Part shown: positions 1 through 7,360 of the stretch, piece by piece
How positions within the stretch are numbered: the first letter of the stretch is position 1
Layout: the number at the start of each line of letters is the position of its first letter
From: Euryarchaeota archaeon UBA125
GTDB taxonomy: Archaea > Thermoplasmatota > Poseidoniia > Poseidoniales > Thalassarchaeaceae
DNA: 22,002 nucleotides
Direction of reading: 5' to 3'
Assembly: GCA_002502625.1 (NCBI GenBank)
Contig: DAPV01000068.1
Span: 1-22,002, forward strand
The notes under the pieces: generated by a model
What the model saw: only the letters and a program-made list of their open reading frames with translations
The model's database searches: none
Told to the model about the DNA's origin: nothing
Made by a program: the position numbers and the translations under genes

Positions 1-1
1 T

Positions 2-1132
2 CGAGCACTTATTAGATGGCATTCTGCAACCATGGAAGGTCAGCATTTGATTGAAAATGTAAGAAAAGAATCGTGGACTGCAATAGACAAACAAGATCAT
101 CATTCCCACTTGGCAAATTGGTGGTCGTTACGTAAAGGTGCAAGAGCTCGTAGAATTGAGTTGCACCATAGGATAGGTGCAAGAGATTCTGAATTTCCAT
201 CTCTACTTTTATCCTCTTTAGATTCTATTTACGAAGAAATTCCAGCAGCAGCAGCCATTCTAGTTGAAGAAGCATTACAACAACATCCTGATAATTCATC
301 TCTACGTTCTGCAGCAGTAAGAATTGCTTTAGATAGGGCTGAATTAGATATAGCATCAGATCATATTTCGAAGTTAGAGAATAGCCCCGAGAAACGTTTG
401 TTTAATTCTCAATTACTGAGGATTGATGGAAATTTACAAGAAGCAAATGAAGAGGAAAAACTTGCACTTTCAGAAATGGATGATGAAGGCAGACTCAGAT
501 ATGGATTATCTTCTATCGTTCGTAAAATAGATGATCATATGCCTGGTTATTGGGAAATAGATGAAGCTAAAATGTTACTTGATGAGTTAGATCAATTTGA
601 GCGTAAATTACCTACCGACCATGAATTAACTCCTCCGGCAAGAATTGCATGTGCCATTTCTCGTTTCAGAGTTCATTTGGCTTGTAATTCAATTATCGAA
701 GCAACAAAAGTATTCGATCGATTGATATCAATTGCAGGTCCAAGAGATCCTATCGTTCGTCGACTTCGCCTCCGTTTAGATTGTATTAATGCAGATGAAT
801 CAGAAATTATGTTACTAGCAGCTAGAATAGAAGCTGAACCAGATATTGTAGAAAGATGTAGGCTTTTACATTCATTGATAGATTCCCAAAGCCAACTCTC
901 ACCAGCATTAATTGCTACATTCGAAAGATCAAGACTTTTCCCTTTACCTGAACATACCACCTCAGGTCGTCGTTTAATGGCATCTAGGTGGAGAATAATT
1001 GCAAGAATTGACCATAATAATGCTATTAATGCGTTACGAGAGTCAGTCCATCTCCACCTCATTTCAGGTTGCAGAAATGTTGCGGATCAACTTTTAACAG
1101 AAGCTCATCGATTGATAACATCAGATTTGTGA
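2..1132 (+). CDS. TPR-like helical-repeat protein, 5' end outside window
   Basis: The reading frame is open from base 2 through a TGA at 1130-1132, and no stop precedes the first ATG at 32, so the true start probably lies upstream of the window. About 377 residues are visible. They are almost entirely helical, with Ala/Leu-rich helix pairs such as AAAILVEEALQQHPDNSSLR followed by AAVRIALDRAELDIASDHIS, which has the spacing of tetratricopeptide-type repeats. There is no signal peptide or membrane helix in the visible part. A cytosolic scaffold or protein-interaction role is inferred from the fold type only; I do not recognise the family. The last 12 bases overlap the convergent RAM-domain gene. 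Confidence 0.8.
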   Translation, partial: RALIRWHSATMEGQHLIENVRKESWTAIDKQDHHSHLANWWSLRKGARARRIELHHRIGARDSEFPSLLLSSLDSIYEEIPAAAAILVEEALQQHPDNSSLRSAAVRIALDRAELDIASDHISKLENSPEKRLFNSQLLRIDGNLQEANEEEKLALSEMDDEGRLRYGLSSIVRKIDDHMPGYWEIDEAKMLLDELDQFERKLPTDHELTPPARIACAISRFRVHLACNSIIEATKVFDRLISIAGPRDPIVRRLRLRLDCINADESEIMLLAARIEAEPDIVERCRLLHSLIDSQSQLSPALIATFERSRLFPLPEHTTSGRRLMASRWRIIARIDHNNAINALRESVHLHLISGCRNVADQLLTEAHRLITSDL

Positions 1133-1354
1133 ACCAATTAATGTTCGAGTATCTAAAATCCCATCGATAATTCTAATTTCTTCCATTATACAACGTGTCA
1201 ATTCAACTTCATCATCAGCTACAACTTTCACTAAGACGTCAAACTCTCCGAAAATACCCCATCTTTGTTCTACCATTGCGATATTTCCGATGGCTTCCCT
1301 AACTTGAGTTTCTTTTCCAGTTTCTGTGGTAATAAGTACGAATCCTACTGCCAT
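1121..1354 (-). CDS. Stand-alone Lrp/AsnC ligand-binding (RAM) domain protein
   Basis: This 77-residue protein is just the alpha/beta effector domain of Lrp/AsnC regulators: a first strand VGFVLITTETG, a helix, the WGIFGEFDVLVKVVADD strand-turn-strand block, a second helix, and the closing GILDTRTLI strand. It has no helix-turn-helix DNA-binding part and is the usual length for stand-alone RAM proteins. Known family members bind small effectors, often amino acids, at oligomer interfaces and can associate with full-length Lrp proteins. The start is supported by GGGGGAG five bases upstream (1366 down to 1360). The first G of that site is also the last base of the preceding gene's TAG stop, so the pair is probably translationally coupled. 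The 3' end overlaps the convergent helical-repeat gene by 12 bp. Confidence 0.88.
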   Translation of the reverse strand: MAVGFVLITTETGKETQVREAIGNIAMVEQRWGIFGEFDVLVKVVADDEVELTRCIMEEIRIIDGILDTRTLIGSQI

Positions 1355-1365
1355 TTTTTCTCCCC

Positions 1366-1599
1366 CTAGTAATCAACTGTGATTAGTGTCTCTGTATCTC
1401 TGATACCTTTTATTGTCCTGAATGTACTCAATAGTATTGTTGCGAGTTCTGAAGAATTTTTGGCACCAATTCTAGCGATTAAATCATGTTCTCCATATAG
1501 CACATGGACTTCAAGAACACATTCTAAATCACTCAATGTAAGGTATACATCTCGTTCCATACCTGGAACTGTTTTTATGAGGATAAAGGCCGTTCCCAT
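1366..1599 (-). CDS. Stand-alone Lrp/AsnC ligand-binding (RAM) domain protein, paralogue
   Basis: A second 77-residue RAM-only protein, upstream of its paralogue in a two-gene operon with 11 bp between them. The pattern is the same: AFILIKTVPGMERDV at the start, VLYGEHDLIARIGAKNS in the middle, and GIRDTETLI at the end. The two proteins have identical length but only modest identity, so the duplication is old, and the pair may form mixed oligomers or read different effectors (inference). There is no DNA-binding domain. A GAGAGAAG stretch immediately precedes the ATG and may be a weak ribosome site. The divergent surface-protein gene starts 110 bp away, so the promoters of both genes must lie in between. 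Confidence 0.88.
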   Translation of the reverse strand: MGTAFILIKTVPGMERDVYLTLSDLECVLEVHVLYGEHDLIARIGAKNSSELATILLSTFRTIKGIRDTETLITVDY

Positions 1600-1651
1600 C
1601 TTCTCTCAACATAACGGGGAGCGGGGTCACCTTTGAACTATCCGTTCTTTG

Positions 1652-1661
1652 CAATTTATTT
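1652..1661 (+). promoter_or_regulatory. Candidate archaeal TATA box for the beta-helix protein gene
   Basis: CAATTTATTT is the most AT-rich block in the short divergent region between the RAM gene and the ATG at 1710. If used, transcription would begin near 1682 and give a leader of about 28 bases. No Shine-Dalgarno sequence precedes the ATG. This is assigned by composition and spacing only. Confidence 0.25.
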
Positions 1662-1709
1662 GAACAGGAGACCGCAGGGTTGATTCGTGTTCCGAAATGG
1701 TAACGATAT

Positions 1710-4700
1710 ATGCACCGGCGGGCATCACTTCTTGTTGTCCTACTTCTGATGGCTTCGACATCATCAGTTATCTCCTCATTTTCTCATCTTCAAGAGAATG
1801 AAGATTTCAATTCTGTTACAACTTCAAAAGCAGTAACAACTTGGAGCGGAGTTGTTCAACTTCAATCATCTTATACAGTACAGTCATCAGATGAATTGAG
1901 GGTACTTGCTGGGACATCAATAGAAATGTCCATTGGTTCTAGATTGTATGTCGAAGGAAGACTAACGGTATTAGGCGAAGAAACAGCCCCTGTTGTTATG
2001 ATGTCAGGAATTTCAACTCAGTCTCACGAAGGTCTTCAATTCAATACTACCTCAAATAATATCGGCTCAGTGATTCGAAATCTGACGATTGATAATTCAG
2101 ATTTTGGTGTTACAATTTATGGCAGTAATCCATTATTAGACAATTTGACAATATTAGATCCAGATTATGTTGGAGTGGATTTGTTTAGTTCTGCAACTCC
2201 TGTAATCAAAAATCTCCATGTCAATGAAGCAGGTCAAGATTTACATGGATTTTCGAACACTTGGAGATATGGAATAGGACTCTCTGTAGGTGCTAGTTCT
2301 GCTCCGGTAATTACTGGTCTTCATGTTAATGATGCAATTACTAGAGGAATCAATGTATGGGGCGGTTCAGGAGGGTTGATTCGTGATGTGTATATTCATA
2401 ATATTACATTAGCAACCCAATCTATTGCTACAGGTATTTGGGTCGAAGACTCAATTCTTTTGTTTGAAAATGTCTCAATAAATAGATCCGATCACGGAGT
2501 ATATGTTCGACATATTACTGAATCTAGTATTACTCGTCCTACATTCCGTGATTTGACAGTTGAGAATTCAATGTATGTGGGAATATTTGTCGAAAGGTAC
2601 AATCATTCATTGTATAGTAATATTCCAATGAATGCTCAATTTGAGAACCTTGTATTGAGGGGGACTGGTGGCCCGAATTCTAAGGCTCCAGGTCAATGTA
2701 CAGCTGCATTGAACATCAATACATCCGGAGTTTATATTGAAAATGGTTTGATAGAAGAAAACGATTGTATTGGATTTAGAGGATATATGATGGGGCCATC
2801 TACAACAATAAACGGATTAATTATTAGAAATTCAGGTGATTCTTCATCTAATGATATACCTCTACAATCTGGTTTTTATCTTCGTTCAGCTAATTGGGCT
2901 CCAACAATTGATGATCTTGAGGTTTCTGGTTCTATAGGTACAGGAATTCATTTGATGAAATCGAGTCTTCGTGGTTCCAATTGGAATGTTCACAATAATT
3001 CAGGTATTGGCTTACATATTCAAGAATCTCATCCTGAGATAGAAGGTATTGAATCATCAGATAATGGGCTAAATGGAGTATTTGTTTATGATTCAAGTAA
3101 TGTGTTGCTTGTAAATGCCTCATCAACTCGGAATGGAGCAAGTGCTACAGAGATTTCTGAAGGCGTAGGTTTCCTGTATCAGGAATCAAATACTCGTACT
3201 GCAAGTACAAAGGATGTAACATGTCGAACTTGTTCTAGTATTGATGATGCTCAGGGTGGTGTGATGGCATTAGATAGTATAGATCTGGTTTTAGAAAACC
3301 ATTCAATTTCTCTCCCTGTAGGTGTTGGTCCAGCGCTACAAATCGATAATTCAGGAATTTCGTCTTCAGGAGTTGTTACTATCAATGGAATGAGTATTTA
3401 TCAGGATGAAACATCTTCTCAAGCTGTTGCAATTACGTCTTCTGATGCCATTATTAACAATCTGATTCTCAATGGAAACCATACTGGTATAATTTGGTCA
3501 GGTTCGGGTTCTGCAGGTTTGAATTCTTATCTGAATAATTCCATTCTTTCTGGCCAAAATTGTCTTTTGTTAACGAATCATGAAAACCTAACAATTCGTT
3601 CACCTGATTATTCTTCATGTAGTGGTAGTTTCACGGTTCAATCTTCTCAAGTTTCTTTTGTTGATGCCCCTGATGCAAGTGGTCTGCAACTAACTCAACC
3701 TGGATTGTCACAGACAAATTTAGTCCAATGGATTTCATCTGGCACCCCCCCTTCTCTTAATCAGGCAGGAGTTGCTCAATTTGATGTGATGTGGACAATA
3801 CATGTTTGGGCTGTAAATCAAAATGGATTTGGGTTACCATATTCTGTAGTAAATCTAACATTCGATCAAATTGAGAATCCAGTTCAACATATTCTTCCTT
3901 ATGTAGGGAACTCTGTAATTGGGCCATTTGTTGGAACTAGAACTACTTCACAAGGAACAACTAACGTTAATCAGTTTTGGACTGGGTGTGAATATTCTTC
4001 AACTCGAAATGATACTGGCCCTGAGCAACTAAACTCCGATAAAACATCAATCTGTGAAATCCAATTACCTGATCAACCACCTCTAATTCTTTGGTCAACT
4101 CCGATGGACGAACAATTGTTTCCTTCTGGGGGGGAGGTGATTTTCAATGCATCAGAAACTTGGGATTTGGAAAATCAAGAATTAACTTATTCTTGGAATA
4201 GTAGTTTGGATGGAAGTCTTATTGATTCTTGTCTTCAAGGAGTAGGTAGTGAGAATAACAAATCGTTTTTCATTGCAAATAATCAGAGTTCTGGATGTTT
4301 ATCCGATGGAACTCATGATATCACTTTGGAAGTCTGTGATATTTCCAATAATTGCGCAACTGAGACTAGGAGGGTCGAATTAACAAATCTACCACCATCA
4401 ATTTCTGTTGTACTAACTCCTCTTGCAGATGTTACGAATAGAATTCTACTTTCTAGAACTCAAGTACTTCATGTAAATGCAAGTGCTTCTGTAGATCCTG
4501 AAAATCAACCGTTTCAGACTAGTTTAGATGTCTCCTTTTCTGAATGGGCTGATGATCCAGGAGATTGTTCAACTCCAAATTGTCCTCTAGAATACAATGT
4601 ATCGTTCGAAGATTCTCCAAATGCTGTTTTTGACTTGACTTTTGTAATTGGAGATGGATTGAATACTCCCTTGACTTATTCTTGGTCTGTTGAATTATAC

Positions 4701-6530
4701 AATGAGTTGCCTACTCCAGATCTTCAAGTGTCTAGAGAAAGTAATCTCTCATCATCTGAAGTTACACTGGATGCTAGAGGTACTGTAGATCCTGAGGGTG
4801 ATCAAATCACTTATCGATTCTATTCTAGTATTGATGGTGAATTAGATTCTCGTTCTTCACATCTTCACAATAGCCAAGACGCTCCACCTGAAGGAGTATG
4901 GATCGGTCATTTGTCTCCTGGTGCTCATACAATCACTTTGGGAGTAGGTGATTCTGATTCTTCTCATTCTGGTTCTGAATCATTACTTACTATCCTATTA
5001 ATTGTGAATAATTCTGTACCTATAGCAACAATATCTTCTCCTTCTACAGGATATTCTACTGATTCTTCAGACCTCATTCGATTCGAATCCTCCGGTTCTG
5101 GAGACTGGGACTTATCTTGTGATTCAGTTGAAGATGCCTCATCTCAAATTCTCTGTAATCCATATATTGGTTCTAGTGACTTAGTTAGTGTACTCTGGAC
5201 CTCAAATCAGTTTGTTGATCCTTTGGGAAGTGGATGGATTCTGGATTCACGCTTACCAGCTGGTATTCATGATGTGACTTTGACTGTTGATGATGGGTCT
5301 GGTCAAATTGCTCAGAGCACCATAAGAATTGACGTATCTGCTAGTGCTCCTCTCTTAATCTTAGATTCACCCGACCCTGGTGCTGTAGTGAATAGCGATG
5401 CTCCAATTCTGTTTGATTTCCGCCAATCCTATGACCCAGATGGAGACTCATTTAATGTTACAATCACTAGCGATCTTGAATCTGAACCTATGGTTGAAAA
5501 TGGGACAACCGACTTTTGGTATAATGATTATATGTCTGCTGGAGAACATGTTCTCACAGTTACATTAACTGATGAAAATGGTTTATCTAGAGTGCATACT
5601 CAGTCACTTCAAGTTCTTCCTTCTGATCCATTTGCAGTGATTGCCAATATTTCTGAAGGCACCTCAATACCTCCTGGGGAAGTAATCGAAGTAATTGGTG
5701 CAGATTCTTATGATTATGATAATGATATTTTTAGATTTGAATGGAGAATTGACTCACCAAGTGGAACGGTTGTTTCCACAATGCCTAATTTCACATACAA
5801 ACCAACTCCTGGTCTTCACCTAATTCATCTAACTGTAATTGATCAACGAGGTGGGATTAGTACTGCTAGCGTTAATATCACCTCACTTTCTAGTTCTCCA
5901 AGACTTAGTGATTTGATGTATGAGCCATCAGATTTTGTTGCAGATGAATCATATGAAATGGCAATATCTGTAATTTTAGACGACCCTGACGGTACTACAA
6001 ATCAGATTCAAGCTAGAATTGCAATGAATGGTATGGGGGAAATTTTCCAACTAAATGATAACGGATCTGGCATGGATGCCAAAGCAGGAGATGGAATTTG
6101 GACGGGCTCAACTTCATGGTCTCCTCTTGGAACCGGATATGCAAAAATTGAGGTATGGGCTACTGATGGGGACTCTGTTTCGTTGCCAATTTCAGAGCAA
6201 ATAGAAGTGAAAGGTCCTATCGATTCAGATGGTCTCTTTGCATCTATTTCAGAAGATTTGGGAAGTATTATTCTGGCAATAATTGTCATGTTAGCTATTG
6301 TTGGAGGGACTTTCTTACTAAATCGAAGAAGAAATTTGCAGAGAGATTTAGATTTGATAGAATCATGGAGTAGTGTCCCGTCTAATTCTACGCAATCATT
6401 GGATGCAACTAGTGAAGTTGATGCAGAATTAAATACTGAAAACAAGCCCATTCTAGATCCAGAAATCGAAAATAAAGATGAAGAATCAGATAAGATTAGA
6501 GGTTCAGATTTAGACTGGGATTCAGTCTGA
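1710..6530 (+). CDS. Giant membrane-anchored surface protein: beta-helix head, PKD/Ig-like stalk
   Basis: 1606 residues. The start is fixed at or after 1710 by an in-frame TAA at 1701-1703. Residues 1-22 are a signal peptide (MHRRA, then a Leu/Val/Ala core). Residues about 115-640 are short repeats of a right-handed parallel beta-helix, with recurring IRNLTIDNS, LDNLTILD and IKNLHVN strands, as in pectate-lyase-like folds. Residues about 790-1395 are a row of about six PKD/Ig/cadherin-like domains marked by YDPDGDSFNVT and SVDPENQPF motifs. Near 1420-1480 lies a beta domain with the DNGSGMDAKAGDGIWTG motif. A membrane helix spans about 1517-1538, followed by NRRR and an acidic cytosolic tail ending DLDWDSV. 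The ectodomain has many N-x-S/T sites. The beta-helix may bind or cleave polysaccharide, but I see no definable catalytic site, so an adhesin is equally possible. Confidence 0.88.
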   Translation: MHRRASLLVVLLLMASTSSVISSFSHLQENEDFNSVTTSKAVTTWSGVVQLQSSYTVQSSDELRVLAGTSIEMSIGSRLYVEGRLTVLGEETAPVVMMSGISTQSHEGLQFNTTSNNIGSVIRNLTIDNSDFGVTIYGSNPLLDNLTILDPDYVGVDLFSSATPVIKNLHVNEAGQDLHGFSNTWRYGIGLSVGASSAPVITGLHVNDAITRGINVWGGSGGLIRDVYIHNITLATQSIATGIWVEDSILLFENVSINRSDHGVYVRHITESSITRPTFRDLTVENSMYVGIFVERYNHSLYSNIPMNAQFENLVLRGTGGPNSKAPGQCTAALNINTSGVYIENGLIEENDCIGFRGYMMGPSTTINGLIIRNSGDSSSNDIPLQSGFYLRSANWAPTIDDLEVSGSIGTGIHLMKSSLRGSNWNVHNNSGIGLHIQESHPEIEGIESSDNGLNGVFVYDSSNVLLVNASSTRNGASATEISEGVGFLYQESNTRTASTKDVTCRTCSSIDDAQGGVMALDSIDLVLENHSISLPVGVGPALQIDNSGISSSGVVTINGMSIYQDETSSQAVAITSSDAIINNLILNGNHTGIIWSGSGSAGLNSYLNNSILSGQNCLLLTNHENLTIRSPDYSSCSGSFTVQSSQVSFVDAPDASGLQLTQPGLSQTNLVQWISSGTPPSLNQAGVAQFDVMWTIHVWAVNQNGFGLPYSVVNLTFDQIENPVQHILPYVGNSVIGPFVGTRTTSQGTTNVNQFWTGCEYSSTRNDTGPEQLNSDKTSICEIQLPDQPPLILWSTPMDEQLFPSGGEVIFNASETWDLENQELTYSWNSSLDGSLIDSCLQGVGSENNKSFFIANNQSSGCLSDGTHDITLEVCDISNNCATETRRVELTNLPPSISVVLTPLADVTNRILLSRTQVLHVNASASVDPENQPFQTSLDVSFSEWADDPGDCSTPNCPLEYNVSFEDSPNAVFDLTFVIGDGLNTPLTYSWSVELYNELPTPDLQVSRESNLSSSEVTLDARGTVDPEGDQITYRFYSSIDGELDSRSSHLHNSQDAPPEGVWIGHLSPGAHTITLGVGDSDSSHSGSESLLTILLIVNNSVPIATISSPSTGYSTDSSDLIRFESSGSGDWDLSCDSVEDASSQILCNPYIGSSDLVSVLWTSNQFVDPLGSGWILDSRLPAGIHDVTLTVDDGSGQIAQSTIRIDVSASAPLLILDSPDPGAVVNSDAPILFDFRQSYDPDGDSFNVTITSDLESEPMVENGTTDFWYNDYMSAGEHVLTVTLTDENGLSRVHTQSLQVLPSDPFAVIANISEGTSIPPGEVIEVIGADSYDYDNDIFRFEWRIDSPSGTVVSTMPNFTYKPTPGLHLIHLTVIDQRGGISTASVNITSLSSSPRLSDLMYEPSDFVADESYEMAISVILDDPDGTTNQIQARIAMNGMGEIFQLNDNGSGMDAKAGDGIWTGSTSWSPLGTGYAKIEVWATDGDSVSLPISEQIEVKGPIDSDGLFASISEDLGSIILAIIVMLAIVGGTFLLNRRRNLQRDLDLIESWSSVPSNSTQSLDATSEVDAELNTENKPILDPEIENKDEESDKIRGSDLDWDSV

Positions 6531-7259
6531 TTTCGGACCCCATGGAGTCTTTGCTTTTGCTAATCCTAATCTCATACTGAAAAGGAATAGTAGATTTTTT
6601 CTTCCATCCCCCCAAGTGTTGATTTCAGCATCTCCAACACGAACTCTGTAAGGAACACTGATTTCTATTGCTTTTTTCTTTCCCAAGTATCTTCTAGCTC
6701 GAATTTTGAATTCTTGAGAAAGAGGCATTCCATCGTTAGTTGGTTTGATACGTGAGTCTTCAAGAATTGATTTTTGGAAAACCCACATCCCACTTTGAGA
6801 ATCGTGGACTCCGTACCAATATAGGAATCTCGCAGTGGTAGAAAGTACCCAATTTCCAAAACCATGAAGCCCAGACATCGCTCCTTTTTCTGCTCTTCTT
6901 AATCTGTCACAGGTAATCCAAGATAGATCTTCTTCTAACAATTTCTTTACTAGTCCAGGTACTTCTTCTCCTGGGTAAGTACAATCTGCATCCATCGTGA
7001 CAATTATTTCTCCGGGAGCCATTGCAAATCCTGTTCGATATGCTCTTCCATATCCTTTCCTTGGCTCAAGATATACGGTAGCTCCTTCTTGTTCTGCTAA
7101 TTCTCTAGTCTTATCTGTAGAATTACCATCAATAATTAAGAAATCTAGTTTTTCACACCAGCCATCATTGGGCACAGAACGTATTGTGTCAACGATTGCC
7201 GCTTCTTCATTTCGCGTAGGAATTACTACAGTCACATGGACCGGTAATGCATCTGCCAT
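6522..7259 (-). CDS. Family 2 glycosyltransferase, dolichol-phosphate-sugar-synthase-like
   Basis: A 245-residue GT-A fold enzyme. It shows the N-terminal nucleotide-binding strand VVIPTRNEE (residues 12-19), IIDGNSTDKT (42-51), RKGYGRAYRTG (67-77) and the metal-binding DAD at 90-92 followed by CTYP, then a DSQSGMWVF motif. These are hallmarks of GT2 enzymes of the DPM1/AglJ/AglD type, which move a sugar from a nucleotide donor to dolichol phosphate or another lipid carrier on the cytosolic face. It has the length of the catalytic domain alone, with no C-terminal membrane helices. No clear Shine-Dalgarno sequence precedes the ATG. It is convergent with the beta-helix protein gene (9 bp overlap) and divergent from the TSP3 operon. 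A role in protein N-glycosylation is inferred from the sequon-rich neighbours; donor and acceptor cannot be told. Confidence 0.88.
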   Translation of the reverse strand: MADALPVHVTVVIPTRNEEAAIVDTIRSVPNDGWCEKLDFLIIDGNSTDKTRELAEQEGATVYLEPRKGYGRAYRTGFAMAPGEIIVTMDADCTYPGEEVPGLVKKLLEEDLSWITCDRLRRAEKGAMSGLHGFGNWVLSTTARFLYWYGVHDSQSGMWVFQKSILEDSRIKPTNDGMPLSQEFKIRARRYLGKKKAIEISVPYRVRVGDAEINTWGDGRKNLLFLFSMRLGLAKAKTPWGPKSD

Positions 7260-7313
7260 GAATCAAAGGGCAGGGTCCTTTGCTTTGAATCATTCCGAAA
7301 AACGTCTAAATTC

Positions 7314-7324
7314 TTAATTTATTC
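7314..7324 (+). promoter_or_regulatory. Candidate TATA box for the TSP3 operon
   Basis: TTAATTTATT-type block about 40 bases ahead of the ATG at 7361. With normal archaeal spacing the transcript would start near 7345, leaving a very short leader. This fits the absence of a Shine-Dalgarno sequence before that ATG. Composition and spacing only. Confidence 0.28.
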
Positions 7325-7360
7325 CTATTCTATTCAACGCAATTGATTTACACGTAATGT

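Noticed and set aside
1379..1636. Plus-strand open frame opposite the upstream RAM gene
   Set aside because: It is the complement of a clear RAM-domain gene and has no recognisable domain.
4128..4149. G-rich run and GGAGGTGA followed by ATG inside the beta-helix protein gene, like an internal start
   Set aside because: The ATG at 4147 is out of frame with the gene, and no long frame follows; the bases simply encode SGGEV.
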